Positions 25,412 through 35,127 of a stretch of DNA of 64,000 nt are shown here, piece by piece. Position 1 is the stretch's first letter. The number at the start of each line of letters is the position of its first letter. Position numbers and translations under genes: made by a program. The notes under the pieces were generated by a model. It was not told where the DNA came from. It ran no database searches and worked only from the letters and a program-made list of their open reading frames with translations. Origin of the DNA: Listeria weihenstephanensis (GTDB lineage: Bacteria; Bacillota; Bacilli; Lactobacillales; Listeriaceae); assembly GCF_003534205.1 (NCBI RefSeq), contig NZ_CP011102.1, forward strand, positions 942,036-1,006,035, written 5' to 3'.

Positions 25412-26452
25412 ATGAGAATCCTAATGTTTGGTCCAGATCGGACGACGAAGGGCGGGATTGCGACGGTGATTGCAAACTTTCAAAATCATTTCAGCTCCTC
25501 GGACAACACGATATTTTATGCAGAAAGTTGGAAAGAAGGCAGCTTGTTCCGGCGTACTTTTTACTCGGCGCTAGGCATTCTATCTTTGCCATTTCGAATC
25601 ATAGGCAAGAAAATCGACTTGGTGCATATCCACATGGCGCAAGACGGCAGCTATTTTCGTAAGGCCATCGCGACAAGGATAGCAAAACTGTGTGGGAGAA
25701 AAGTATTGTTGCATATTCATGGCTCTCACTTCGATCAGTATCATCAAATGAGTGGACCGCGACTACAAAAACACGTGCTGCAAACCTTGCGAAAAGCAGA
25801 CAAGATCATCGTGCTAAATGAAGACGTGCAAACTTATTTTGCGGCATATGGAATACCGATGGAAATCGTCCAAAATGCGGTTCCAATTCCAGAACCTAGC
25901 GAGAAACCGGTAGAACGCACACAAATAAGCAGTTTTGGACAACTCGGCGAACGAAAGGGCACGTACGATATTTTACAAGTAGCGGAACGTTTACAAGACG
26001 AGCATCCTGAGACTCTCATCTATCTGTATGGGGATGGTGACACAAAGCAAGCGCAAGCGATCATCACGCAAAAACAACTGAACAACGTACGCATTGGCGG
26101 TTGGATAACAGCGGAAGAAAAAGAACAGGCGATGCAACAAACGCTCATTCACTTGTTACCGTCTTATCAAGAAGGTTTACCGATGGCGATACTTGAGACA
26201 ATGGCTCGCGGGATACCAAATATTAGTACGTATGTTGGTGGTATTCCAGATGTTATGGAGCAAGGCAAAGACGGCTTACTCATCGAACCTGGAGATCAAG
26301 ATGCGCTTTATGATGCCATGTCCTTTTTGATAGAACAAGAAGAGGAGCGGAGCAAAATGGGCGCGGCGGCCGCACACAAAATCAAGTCGGCGTTTTCGAT
26401 GCCAGCCTATAACCGGAAATGGGATCAAATTTATACAGAATGGAATGAATAG
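25412..26452 (+). CDS. family 4 glycosyltransferase
   Basis: The start is the ATG at 25412, with AGAGAGG upstream; the frame is open from 25364 without a site. The 346-residue GT-B protein has the N-terminal GGIATVIANF nucleotide-sugar loop, LVHIHMAQDGSYFRKA, and the family 4 C-terminal motifs LLPSYQEGLPMAILETMARGIP with EGLPMAILE as the EX7E element, followed by GGIPDVMEQGKDGLL. It adds a sugar with retention of configuration to the growing lipid-linked repeat unit in the cytoplasm. It is the first gene after the box-bearing internal promoter. Confidence 0.9.
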   Translation: MRILMFGPDRTTKGGIATVIANFQNHFSSSDNTIFYAESWKEGSLFRRTFYSALGILSLPFRIIGKKIDLVHIHMAQDGSYFRKAIATRIAKLCGRKVLLHIHGSHFDQYHQMSGPRLQKHVLQTLRKADKIIVLNEDVQTYFAAYGIPMEIVQNAVPIPEPSEKPVERTQISSFGQLGERKGTYDILQVAERLQDEHPETLIYLYGDGDTKQAQAIITQKQLNNVRIGGWITAEEKEQAMQQTLIHLLPSYQEGLPMAILETMARGIPNISTYVGGIPDVMEQGKDGLLIEPGDQDALYDAMSFLIEQEEERSKMGAAAAHKIKSAFSMPAYNRKWDQIYTEWNE

Positions 26453-26467
26453 CTATTGGAGCCAGTT

Positions 26468-27715
26468 TTGAAACGAGAGAAGCAAGCCTTTGCCAGTTTT
26501 CTATTTTTTACGTTCCTTACGCTCATTCTTTTTGCACCAGCGATTGAAAACATAGCGTATTTGGCCACATTAAATCTGGATAACGTGATTACATTTCTAT
26601 GTCTTATCGGGATTATTTTATTTCAACTGAAGCAACCAAAAGCATTGATGACGCAGGAATATATCATTATTGGGCTCATGCTCATCATTATTATCCTCGG
26701 TTTATTTGGAAATATGGCCTCTGGTATTCGCGGTACGTCATTTATTATCCTTGACATCTGGAGCATCTCGAAATGTTTTGTCGCTTATTTCTTCGGTCGA
26801 TTGGCTTTTCAAGAAGGTTTTTTCACCTCCCAAACGGATCGATTGGTTCTTTACGCAAAATGGGTGATTGGGATTCTATTCTTGCTACTCCTCGTGAATC
26901 TAGCCTATCCAATCTGGCCCTCCACTGAATTCAGATTTGGTATCAGAACGCAATATCTGCTTTTCCCACACGCGACTTATCTAAGCGCAACCGTATTCTT
27001 CTGCATGTTATTCCTCGGTTTAAAAAATGTACGCTACCACATCCCATTCTTATTGATGGGCAGTACGCTAATCTTTTTCGCAGCTCGAAATAAAGGTCTG
27101 ATTTTTATCGCGATTTATTTCTTCATGTTGTTGTTCCAATATTACGCCAAAAAGAAAAGTTTTAAAATTAGTTATCTGATCTTGCCGGGCGTCGCGCTCA
27201 TCGCTATGTTTTGGGAAGTTATCGATACGCGGCTGCTTTCCTCAACGACCTCTGCGCGTAGTTTACTTTACCAAGGGGCATTTAAAATAGCCGATATGTA
27301 CGCGCCATTTGGAGCTGGTTTTGCTTCTTTTGGATCGGGAAGTTCGGTGAAAAATTACTCGTCGCTTTATGATACGTTGCGATTTTATGACTACTATGGT
27401 TTTACGAGAGAAAATCCGCAGTATTTGAATGATAGTTATGTCGCGATGTTTTTAGCGCAGTTCGGGTATATCGGCGTGGTGTGCTTTGGACTGATTATCA
27501 TGTTATTTCTACTCATGATTAATCGGCGGTCGGGATCGACGCAGGCCTTCACGCTCGTGCTTTTCCTGTACGCGATCACCTCTTTATTTACAGAACTCTA
27601 TCTCACGACAAGCCTTGGCATCATTACTTTTTTCCTTATCGGAATCTCGTTTGGAAATGAGAAAACAAAGCCGGCTTTAGGAAAGGATGCATTATGGAAG
27701 AAACCATTTCATTAA
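26468..27715 (+). CDS. Wzy-like polysaccharide polymerase / O-antigen ligase family
   Basis: The start is probably the TTG at 26468, six bases after GGAG; a TTG at 26456 is in frame but would put that site inside the gene. The protein of about 415 residues has 10-12 predicted membrane helices, a long extracytoplasmic segment near residues 265-340 (GAGFASFGSGSSVKNY, NDSYVAMFLAQFGYIGV) and the helix-breaking pattern of Wzy polymerases. It would join repeat units on the outer face. Sequence in this family is poorly conserved, so the call depends on topology and context. Confidence 0.75.
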   Translation: MKREKQAFASFLFFTFLTLILFAPAIENIAYLATLNLDNVITFLCLIGIILFQLKQPKALMTQEYIIIGLMLIIIILGLFGNMASGIRGTSFIILDIWSISKCFVAYFFGRLAFQEGFFTSQTDRLVLYAKWVIGILFLLLLVNLAYPIWPSTEFRFGIRTQYLLFPHATYLSATVFFCMLFLGLKNVRYHIPFLLMGSTLIFFAARNKGLIFIAIYFFMLLFQYYAKKKSFKISYLILPGVALIAMFWEVIDTRLLSSTTSARSLLYQGAFKIADMYAPFGAGFASFGSGSSVKNYSSLYDTLRFYDYYGFTRENPQYLNDSYVAMFLAQFGYIGVVCFGLIIMLFLLMINRRSGSTQAFTLVLFLYAITSLFTELYLTTSLGIITFFLIGISFGNEKTKPALGKDALWKKPFH

Positions 27716-28416
27716 GAGAAATTATGGAAGTCTTACGCAAAAACCTGTGGATTATCATTGCCTCTATGTGCCTTTGCGCCGCGGCCACGTTCGGCTATCT
27801 GCAATTTTTTGTGACACCGCAGTACGAAGCGGTATCGCAAGTTCTCATTACACAAAACGCACAAGACCAGAACTCCGCAGTGCAAAACTCGGAAATTCAG
27901 GCGAATATTCAGATGGTAAACACGTATAGCGTCGTTATCAAGAGCCCGCGTATTTTGAAAAGTGCGGCACAGGAAATCGGTCCACAGATGAGTCTTGAGG
28001 CGCTGGCGGGGAAAGTATCCGTTGATAGCGTGCAAAATTCGCAAGTGATTAACATTCATGTGGTCGACGCTAATCCGGACGAAGCGATTCGAATGGTTCG
28101 GATTGTGACGAAGCACTTCTTGAAAGAGACGCCAAGCATGATGAAAATTTCGAATGTCGAGCTGCTGGCAGACGCCTATACCTCACAAAAAATTAGCCCA
28201 AATATCAAAGTTGGGATGCTCACGGGAATGTTTGCAGGACTCGTGATTGGTGTTGTTATCGGTTTTGCTAGACGGATTTTCGATGAACGATTTAAGAAGG
28301 AAGAAGAGATCGTTGCTCGTTTGCAAATTCCAGTGATTGGAACGATTGGAAACATTACTTCGACGGAGACAGCGAGTCATGAAGACAATGCAGCAAGGAG
28401 GCGAAAGAAAAAATGA
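27694..28416 (+). CDS. Wzz-like chain-length regulator and kinase activator (YwqC/CapA type)
   Basis: The 240-residue protein has an N-terminal cytoplasmic stretch, a membrane helix (about 15-35, LWIIIASMCLCAAATFGYL), an extracytoplasmic domain starting QYEAVSQVLITQNA and a second helix (about 175-195, MLTGMFAGLVIGVVIGF) followed by a basic cytoplasmic tail with FDERFKKEEEI. This is the polysaccharide co-polymerase plan in which the C-terminal tail activates a separate BY-kinase. It overlaps the polymerase gene by 22 bp and the kinase gene by ATGA. Confidence 0.88.
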   Translation: MEETISLREIMEVLRKNLWIIIASMCLCAAATFGYLQFFVTPQYEAVSQVLITQNAQDQNSAVQNSEIQANIQMVNTYSVVIKSPRILKSAAQEIGPQMSLEALAGKVSVDSVQNSQVINIHVVDANPDEAIRMVRIVTKHFLKETPSMMKISNVELLADAYTSQKISPNIKVGMLTGMFAGLVIGVVIGFARRIFDERFKKEEEIVARLQIPVIGTIGNITSTETASHEDNAARRRKKK

Positions 28417-29108
28417 TGTTACGTAAAAAGAAAGAAGTACAGCGCGAAGACCGCAAACTTATCGTGCAGAACAAGCCTTTATCACCCTTGTCGGAACAGT
28501 TTCGGATGGTCGTTGAGAACATTGAATTAATGAGTATTGATCAGAAGCTAAAATCGATTTTGATCACGTCTGCCGATCCGAGTTCTGGGAAATCGATTAT
28601 TTCGAGTAACCTCGCGATTGCGTTTGCTCAGAAGGGTAAGAAAACCTTGCTCATTGATGCGGACTTGCGGAAACCGACGATTCATAAGTATTTCCGAAAT
28701 GGCGTGTCGCTTGGCTTGATGGGACTTATTAAAAAAGAATCCACGGTGGAAGGTGCGGTATTTAAGAGTGATACGCCGAACTTGTATATTTTACAGGCTG
28801 GTATTATTCCAGTGAATCCAGCGTCCATTTTAGCGTCGGATCGGTTGAAAGAAGTGCTCGCAGAACTAGGAGAGAAGTTTGACCATATAATTATGGATAC
28901 GCCGCCGATTTTGGCTGTAGCAGATGCGCAAGTTTTGTCAGGGATGACGGATGCGTCGGTGCTCGTGATTCGCAACGATTACACGGTGACGGAGCGAGCA
29001 CGCAAGGCCAGTACGCGATTGGAGCAGAGTTCGAAGCTATTTCTAGGTGCAATTTTTAATAATCAAAAACAGAAGCAGGATCACTATTATTATCAGGAGA
29101 ATCTATGA
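28413..29108 (+). CDS. bacterial tyrosine kinase (YwqD/CapB/CpsD type)
   Basis: The 231-residue cytoplasmic kinase has Walker A SADPSSGKSIISSNLA (about 50-65), Walker A' LLIDADLRKP, Walker B DHIIMDTPP, and a C-terminal tyrosine cluster HYYYQENL that is the usual autophosphorylation site. With the preceding membrane modulator it forms a complete BY-kinase that cycles polymerisation and may phosphorylate the UDP-glucose dehydrogenase encoded two genes on. No cognate PHP or low-molecular-weight tyrosine phosphatase gene is present in the cluster. Confidence 0.92.
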   Translation: MMLRKKKEVQREDRKLIVQNKPLSPLSEQFRMVVENIELMSIDQKLKSILITSADPSSGKSIISSNLAIAFAQKGKKTLLIDADLRKPTIHKYFRNGVSLGLMGLIKKESTVEGAVFKSDTPNLYILQAGIIPVNPASILASDRLKEVLAELGEKFDHIIMDTPPILAVADAQVLSGMTDASVLVIRNDYTVTERARKASTRLEQSSKLFLGAIFNNQKQKQDHYYYQENL

Positions 29109-30022
29109 TGCGCGATTTAGTGAGTGTCGTGATACCAACGCGAAATCGTGTGAAGATGTTGGAACGGGCGGTAGCGAGTGTCTTGTCGCAAACGTATCCA
29201 GCCGTTGAAATCTGTATCGTGATTGATGGCGAAGAAGGTGTAACAAAACAGTTTGTGCAGCGTTATATAAATAGTGAAATACCGGTGAAAGTGCTCCAAA
29301 CAAAAGGTGTTGGCGGCAGTTCCGCTCGAAATCTCGGCGTCGGAATAGCCGCTGGGAAATGGATCGCCTTTTTGGATGATGATGATGAGTTTCTACCGGA
29401 TAAATTGGAAAAGCAACTCGCGTTATTAGATGAGAATCCAGAGGAGCGACACCTCGCGTTTACTTCTGTTGCAACGTATGCACCTGGGAAACCAAATCGG
29501 TCGTATCATTTGCCGTATATACCTTGGCAGGCAGGGGTATACTCTGTTGGTGATTACTTGTTCTCTCGCAAAGGTCGGAAAACGATTGGCTTTATGCAAA
29601 CCTCTACTTTACTAATTCCTCGAAAAATTCTGCTCGAAATACCGTTCACAGACGGGCTCAAAAAACATCAAGATTGGGATTTATTGTTGCGGATGGAGCA
29701 GGCGGGTGTTGAGATCAAACATTTAGCAAGCGCCGAAACGGTTTACCATCAACATGTCGCGACGGCAGGGCGTGTGGGGCAACTGAACGCATGGACTTTC
29801 TCAGAAAAATGGATGGGAACGGCGCCATTAACAAGGACGGCACGCGATTCCTTTTTGTTATCGATTGTGAATCGCGGGATTGCAACGGATAAAAGTTTAA
29901 CGAAATGGCAACGGCAAAAAGCAATTGTAGCACGCGGTCGAAAGGTACATTGGAATACCACGTATAGCGGAAGTTATCTGTATATGCTATTGATCAATCT
30001 AATCAGAGTTTATTTTAAATAG
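29105..30022 (+). CDS. family 2 glycosyltransferase
   Basis: The ATG overlaps the kinase stop (ATGA). The 305-residue GT-A protein starts with VSVVIPTRNRVKMLERAVASVLSQTYP, has the first aspartate in IVIDGEEG and the metal-binding DDDDEF at about residue 95, and a QDWDLLLRMEQAGV catalytic-base region. It transfers a sugar with inversion to the repeat unit. The donor cannot be predicted; UDP-glucuronate is possible since the next gene makes it. Confidence 0.88.
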   Translation: MMRDLVSVVIPTRNRVKMLERAVASVLSQTYPAVEICIVIDGEEGVTKQFVQRYINSEIPVKVLQTKGVGGSSARNLGVGIAAGKWIAFLDDDDEFLPDKLEKQLALLDENPEERHLAFTSVATYAPGKPNRSYHLPYIPWQAGVYSVGDYLFSRKGRKTIGFMQTSTLLIPRKILLEIPFTDGLKKHQDWDLLLRMEQAGVEIKHLASAETVYHQHVATAGRVGQLNAWTFSEKWMGTAPLTRTARDSFLLSIVNRGIATDKSLTKWQRQKAIVARGRKVHWNTTYSGSYLYMLLINLIRVYFK

Positions 30023-30039
30023 AAATGAGGATGGAATAT

Positions 30040-31362
30040 ATGAAAATTGCTGTAGCAGGCACGGGATATGTAGGCTTAGTGACGGGAACTTGTCTAGCAG
30101 GTGTTGGGCATACGGTCGTTTGTGTAGACAAAAATGAGGCGAAGATTGAGAAGTTGCGTCGAGGTGAGTCACCGATTTATGAGCCAGGTCTAGAAGTGGA
30201 AGTGAAAGCCACGCAAAAGGCTGGAAAACTATCCTTTACGATCGATTATAAAAAGGCCTACCTTGACGCGGATGTCATCATTGTTGGTGTTGCGACGCCA
30301 GAAAATGCGGATGGTTCTGCGAGTCTACAAGCGCTGTATGCCGTTTGTGGAGAAATTGCGGAGTCAATCGAGAAGCCGACCTTAGTCGTGATAAAATCGA
30401 CAGTTCCGATTGGGACGAATGACAAATTGGCGAGCCATTTCAAGCGAATACTTGGTGAGGATCGTCAGGGATTTGTCGAAATTGCATCGAATCCGGAGTT
30501 TTTATCGCAGGGTACGGCGCTTCGAGATACATTGCACGCAGAGCGGATTGTTATTGGGACAGAAAGTGCGGCGGCAACGGAAACGTTAACTGCGATGTAT
30601 GCTCCTTTTGGACAGCCGATTTTGACGATGAACCGTCGAAGCGCGGAAATGGTGAAGTATGCGTCGAATGACTTTTTAGCGCTCAAAATTTCTTTTGTGA
30701 ATGATATTGCGAATCTATGTGAGGTTGTCGGCGCGGATATTGAAGAAGTAACACGCGGTATGGGAACGGATTCGCGGATTGGCAAGCAGTTTCTATCACC
30801 AGGAATCGGTTATGGAGGCTCGTGTTTTCCGAAAGACACGAAGGCGCTTCATTGGCTTTCGGAGGAAGAAGGTTACACGTTGCGGACGGTCCAAGCGGCG
30901 ATTGCGGTCAATGAGAAGCAGAGGTTTAAGTTGATTCAAGCGGCGCGAAAAGATATACCGCAATTTACGGGTAAAAAAATCGCGGTTTTAGGCGCAACGT
31001 TCAAACCAGGAACGGATGATTTACGCGAGGCACCGTCGATTCCGAATTTGCAGTTATTGTTGAATCATGGTGCAGATGTCCACGTTTACGATCCCGTTGG
31101 ATTGCCGAATTTAGCGAATGCTTTTGGAGATAGTTTAACGTACGGGGATTCGATTGCGAATGTGTTGGAAAACGCCGATGCCTGTTTTATTTTCACCGAA
31201 TGGCAAGAGATTAAAGAGATGGATTTAGCGTTATTTCAGACGATGTCGGAGCCGCTCGTGTATGACGGACGGAATTGTTTTTCTTTACAAGCCGCGCGTG
31301 ATGCGGGACTGAGCTATTATTCCATCGGTCGCGCGAAAATAGGAGGGACCGTGCTTGCCTAG
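30040..31362 (+). CDS. ugd: UDP-glucose 6-dehydrogenase
   Basis: The start is the ATG at 30040 (MKIAVAGTGYVGLVTGTCLA), preceded by AGGATGG; the frame is open from 30025. The 440-residue enzyme has the N-terminal NAD-binding GTGYVGL, the catalytic cysteine in GIGYGGSCFPKDTKALHW, the active-site KYASNDFLALKISFVNDIANLCE helix and a C-terminal UDP-binding Rossmann domain (LGATFKPGTDDLREAPS). It oxidises UDP-glucose to UDP-glucuronate, so the polymer probably contains uronic acid, as in teichuronic acid or many capsules. Length and residues look fully functional. Confidence 0.93.
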   Translation: MKIAVAGTGYVGLVTGTCLAGVGHTVVCVDKNEAKIEKLRRGESPIYEPGLEVEVKATQKAGKLSFTIDYKKAYLDADVIIVGVATPENADGSASLQALYAVCGEIAESIEKPTLVVIKSTVPIGTNDKLASHFKRILGEDRQGFVEIASNPEFLSQGTALRDTLHAERIVIGTESAAATETLTAMYAPFGQPILTMNRRSAEMVKYASNDFLALKISFVNDIANLCEVVGADIEEVTRGMGTDSRIGKQFLSPGIGYGGSCFPKDTKALHWLSEEEGYTLRTVQAAIAVNEKQRFKLIQAARKDIPQFTGKKIAVLGATFKPGTDDLREAPSIPNLQLLLNHGADVHVYDPVGLPNLANAFGDSLTYGDSIANVLENADACFIFTEWQEIKEMDLALFQTMSEPLVYDGRNCFSLQAARDAGLSYYSIGRAKIGGTVLA

Positions 31363-32251
31363 TATTTCGATTATTTTACCAGTGTATAATGTCGCGCCGT
31401 ATTTGGAAGCTTGCTTAGACAGTCTTGTTGCGCAAACGTATCAAGATTTTGATGTGATTGCGGTGAATGATGGCAGTCAGGATGGCAGTTTAGCGATTTT
31501 GGAGGCATATCAAGCAAAATTACCGCAACTTCGTGTTATTTCACAGCAAAATCAGGGGTTGTCGGCTGCTCGGAATACGGGGTTAAAACACGTGTCTGGG
31601 AAATATCTTTATTTTTTAGATTCTGATGATTATTTGCAACACGATATGCTGGCGAGATGCTTTGCGCTTGCGGAACAGGAACAGCTGGATTTGGTCAAAT
31701 TTGATGCGGAGCCGTTCACCGAAGATGGCGTGATGACGACAAATCCGTATGATTCTAGCGCGGTTTTGCAAGAAGATAAAATCTATACGCAAAAAGAATG
31801 GCTGGTAGCGCAACACAAGCATTATAATTCACCTGTTTGGCTATTCTTTATTCGCACCGCGCTAGTTTTGAATAATAAGATGACGTTTGTTGATAACCTC
31901 CTGCATGAAGATGAAATTTTCACACCGCAATTGTTTACGAAAGTAGAGCGAGTGATGTATATTCGCCAAACGTTTTTTAAAAGAAGGTATCGCAAGGGTT
32001 CGATTATGCAGAACAATATTTATTATAGTCGTGCCTCGTATGACTCAAAAAAACGTGTTATTCGCTTGTTAGACAAGGAAAAATCTATGGTTAACACAAG
32101 CGCTGCCAAACGTTTTTTAAGTCAGCGCCGTAATATCTTGTATATGGATAGTCTGAGTTATGACAAAGCACTTCAAGTGAAAATAGCGATGCATCCATTC
32201 GTTCGTTGGCCCTTGATGGCACGGGTTTGGATAAGGAAAAGGAGAAGATAA
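31355..32251 (+). CDS. family 2 glycosyltransferase
   Basis: The start is the TTG at 31355, 7-8 bases after AGGAGGG and 8 bp inside the dehydrogenase gene. The 298-residue protein has ISIILPVYNVAPYLEACLDSL, QTYQDFDVIAVNDGSQDGS, GLSAARNTGLKHVSGKYLYFLDSDDYL with the DSDD metal site, and HEDEIFTPQLF at the catalytic base. This is the EpsJ-like, CapsE-like GT2 type that builds exopolysaccharide repeat units. It is followed after 3 bp by the flippase gene. Confidence 0.9.
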   Translation: MPSISIILPVYNVAPYLEACLDSLVAQTYQDFDVIAVNDGSQDGSLAILEAYQAKLPQLRVISQQNQGLSAARNTGLKHVSGKYLYFLDSDDYLQHDMLARCFALAEQEQLDLVKFDAEPFTEDGVMTTNPYDSSAVLQEDKIYTQKEWLVAQHKHYNSPVWLFFIRTALVLNNKMTFVDNLLHEDEIFTPQLFTKVERVMYIRQTFFKRRYRKGSIMQNNIYYSRASYDSKKRVIRLLDKEKSMVNTSAAKRFLSQRRNILYMDSLSYDKALQVKIAMHPFVRWPLMARVWIRKRRR

Positions 32252-32254
32252 GAT

Positions 32255-33532
32255 ATGAAGGATATGAAAAAAAAGCGGCTACTACACAATACATTATTCC
32301 TCTACGCGCTTACCTTTTCTGGCTATTTTTTCAGCCTCATCACAGTGCCATATCAAACGCGAGTACTAGGCCCCGAATTTTACGGGAAAGTCGGTTTTGC
32401 GATTGCGATGATGACTTATTTCCGGCTCGTCATTGATTTTGGCTTTATTTTATCGGCCACCGCTGATATCTCGCAACATCGGGAGGATAAACAGGAAGTC
32501 GCAAAAATTTATACGGCCGTAATGCGCGCTAAAATGCTCTTCACGGGTTTGAGTTTCGCAGTACTTCTAAGTATTTGTTACTTCGTTCCGATGTTCCGAC
32601 AAGATATCTCTTTATACCTCCTAACGTTCGCTTCGGTTGCGGTGAGTGCCTTCTTGCCAGACTTCCTTTACCGAGGATTGGAAACAATGAAACGAATTAC
32701 GATTCGGACCGTGGCGATTCAGGCCTTCTTTGTACTCATGATTTTCCTTTTTTTAAAAACCCCCCAACAATATTACTTCGTGCCACTTTTTACGCTAATT
32801 GGTAATGCAGTGGCCCTCATTTTAGCCCAACGACACGTCTCGAAAAAACTGGGAATTAAGTTCGTGCCGCTAGAAAAAGGCTATCTTCACGAAACGATTC
32901 GAAAGTCGAGTCCATTCTTTTTTTCACGGATCGCCGCGACGATGTATCAAGTTACCAACACGTTTTTCCTTGGCTTAATGTACTCACCCGGAAACGTGAA
33001 GGTGGGGATGTACGTAGCGTCAGATCGTCTCGTAGGTACAGCAAAATCTGCGTTTTCACCAATTGCGGACAGTTTATACCCCTACATGGTGAAAAATCGC
33101 GATTTCCGCTTGCTCAAAAAAATCATGTGGATCATCATGCCGCCAGTCACGATTGGTTGTATCGTGCTTGGTATCTACGCAAATGAGTTCATGGCGCTAT
33201 TTCTCGGCGCAGCTTTCTACGATGCGGGATCAATTTTGCGGATACTGCTCCCGATTGTTGCCATCACGCCGCTCGTATACATGTTAGGTTTTCCGACGCT
33301 ATCACCGATGGGGCTCGCAAAACATGCCAACGCATCCACGGTTGTTTCAGCTATCGTCCAACTCATCGGTTTAACGGTACTTTTCCTAACTGGTACGTTC
33401 ACAATCACCACGCTGTGCGCTATCACGGTCGTGTCCCAATTCACCGTGCTACTCTACCGCGTGATCATCGTCTGGAAAAACCGCCATATTTTCTCAGAAA
33501 AGGAGCCAATCAAGGATGTTTCGAAAACTTAA
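32255..33532 (+). CDS. Wzx-like polysaccharide flippase
   Basis: The 425-residue membrane protein has about 12 helices and the MOP-superfamily N-terminus NTLFLYALTFSGYFFSLITVPYQTRVLGPEFYG, characteristic of Wzx/RfbX flippases. It would move the undecaprenyl-linked repeat unit across the membrane. Its end overlaps the next gene by 17 bp. Together with the polymerase and co-polymerase it completes a Wzx/Wzy pathway. Confidence 0.9.
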   Translation: MKDMKKKRLLHNTLFLYALTFSGYFFSLITVPYQTRVLGPEFYGKVGFAIAMMTYFRLVIDFGFILSATADISQHREDKQEVAKIYTAVMRAKMLFTGLSFAVLLSICYFVPMFRQDISLYLLTFASVAVSAFLPDFLYRGLETMKRITIRTVAIQAFFVLMIFLFLKTPQQYYFVPLFTLIGNAVALILAQRHVSKKLGIKFVPLEKGYLHETIRKSSPFFFSRIAATMYQVTNTFFLGLMYSPGNVKVGMYVASDRLVGTAKSAFSPIADSLYPYMVKNRDFRLLKKIMWIIMPPVTIGCIVLGIYANEFMALFLGAAFYDAGSILRILLPIVAITPLVYMLGFPTLSPMGLAKHANASTVVSAIVQLIGLTVLFLTGTFTITTLCAITVVSQFTVLLYRVIIVWKNRHIFSEKEPIKDVSKT

Positions 33533-34673
33533 ACAAACGCTGTGCCTCTTAAAACAACGCTGGCATTACGGCAATTTCGCCTATCATTACTGGTTTTTAC
33601 CGATACAAAAAAATAAAATCGTCGTATCCACGCATTACGGTCGAGGCTACGGAGACAGTCCCAAATATATCGTTGCGGAACTACTAAATCAAAATTTTGA
33701 CATCGTTTGGCTAGTTGCAGAGAATCAAGAATCCACACTTCCAGATGGCGTGCGTTCAGTAAGATTCGGCTCCAAACAAGCCCTCCAAGAACTCGCGACC
33801 GCTAAAATATGGCTCGATAACTGCCGCCAAAAATACAGCCCACCAAAACGCGGACAGCAAGTGTACATTCAAACATGGCACAGCCCACTTCGACTCAAAA
33901 AAATCGAACAAGATGCAGAAAATCAGTTGCCAGTAGCTTACCTTGATCGTGCGAAACGAGATGCTAAAAAATGCAACTACATGCTCGCAGGTTCTGATTT
34001 CAGCCGCACAATGTATCAAAATTCCTTTTGGTTTGACGGAGAAGTTTTACCAACTGGAACCCCACGATGCGACCTACTTATAAATGAAGACACTGCAGTT
34101 CACGGGCGTGTCGCACAGTATTTCGAAACAAAGCCAACCATGAAATTTGCACTATATGCCCCGACATTTCGAAAAGATGCGAGCCTCTCGGTGTATTTAC
34201 AAAAATTTTCGGATGTGAAACAAGCGTTGGAAACAAGATTTTCTGGTGAATGGGCAATTCTTGTCCGCCTACATCCCAATATCGCTAAACTAGCAGGCGA
34301 CATGTCTTACAGCGAAGGTGTCATCAATGCGACTGATTATCCTGATATGCAGGAATTACTCGCCGCGGCCGACTTACTCATCACCGATTATTCTTCTAGC
34401 ATGTTTGACATGGCCATGGCAGGAAAGAAAACGATTCTTTATACACCAGATGCCGCGGAATACATTGCAAACGAACGCGCGATGTACTTCGATCTACAGG
34501 ACCTACCATTCCCAATCGCGACAAGCCCAGAGACACTTCTCACCCAAATTCACCAGTTTGACGCCACGACCTACCAATATAAATTAGCCCTGTTCAACCA
34601 ACAAATAGGTTCCTACGAGAAGGGAAACGCAGCGCTTACCGTCGCCAACCAAATTAAGGCATTTTGCCATTAA
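33516..34673 (+). CDS. CDP-glycerol glycerophosphotransferase family (TagB/TagF-like)
   Basis: The 385-residue protein carries the family signatures VYIQTWHSPLRLKKIEQDA (catalytic His), GTPRCDLLINED, FALYAPTFRKD and LLITDYSSSMFDMAMAGKKTILYTPD. Its length fits TagB-like single-step transferases (about 380) rather than the long polymerising TagF (about 750). I infer that it adds glycerol phosphate, or a similar CDP-activated polyol phosphate, to the repeat unit. AAGGAG lies upstream within the flippase gene. Confidence 0.87.
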   Translation: MFRKLKQTLCLLKQRWHYGNFAYHYWFLPIQKNKIVVSTHYGRGYGDSPKYIVAELLNQNFDIVWLVAENQESTLPDGVRSVRFGSKQALQELATAKIWLDNCRQKYSPPKRGQQVYIQTWHSPLRLKKIEQDAENQLPVAYLDRAKRDAKKCNYMLAGSDFSRTMYQNSFWFDGEVLPTGTPRCDLLINEDTAVHGRVAQYFETKPTMKFALYAPTFRKDASLSVYLQKFSDVKQALETRFSGEWAILVRLHPNIAKLAGDMSYSEGVINATDYPDMQELLAAADLLITDYSSSMFDMAMAGKKTILYTPDAAEYIANERAMYFDLQDLPFPIATSPETLLTQIHQFDATTYQYKLALFNQQIGSYEKGNAALTVANQIKAFCH

Positions 34674-34689
34674 AGGAGTAAAAGAAACC

Positions 34690-35127
34690 ATGAAAAAATA
34701 TAAAATCGGCTATACAACAGGCGTTTATGATATGTTTCACATCGGCCATCTTAACTTACTGAAAAAAGCGAAAGAACAATGCGAGTATCTTATTGTTGGT
34801 GTCACCATCGATGAACTTGTTTCCTACAAAAATAAAGAAGCTATCATCCCCTTCGAAGAGCGGATGGAGATTGTAAGCCAAATCAGCTATGTCGATCAAG
34901 TCGTACCACAAAAAAATATGAATAAAATGGAGGCTTATGAGGCGCATCCTTTTGACGTCATGTTTGTCGGAAGCGATTGGCAGGGAAGCGACACGTGGAA
35001 TCAGTTGGAACAAACATTTGCAGAAGTTGGCGTGGACATTCACTATCTGCCTTACACAAGTGGAACATCCTCCACGGCTCTGCGGTCGGCACTACAACGA
35101 ATAAACAGTAAGGAGACAGTGAAGTGA
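34690..35127 (+). CDS. glycerol-3-phosphate cytidylyltransferase (TagD-like)
   Basis: The 145-residue cytidylyltransferase has the nucleotide-binding HIGH in GVYDMFHIGHLNLLKKAKEQC, the ERMEIVSQISYVDQV segment and the SSTALRSAL end motif of the TagD family. It should make CDP-glycerol for the adjacent transferase. It is slightly longer than TagD (129 residues). The ribosome site is AAAGGAG. A related polyol-phosphate activity cannot be excluded. Confidence 0.88.
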   Translation: MKKYKIGYTTGVYDMFHIGHLNLLKKAKEQCEYLIVGVTIDELVSYKNKEAIIPFEERMEIVSQISYVDQVVPQKNMNKMEAYEAHPFDVMFVGSDWQGSDTWNQLEQTFAEVGVDIHYLPYTSGTSSTALRSALQRINSKETVK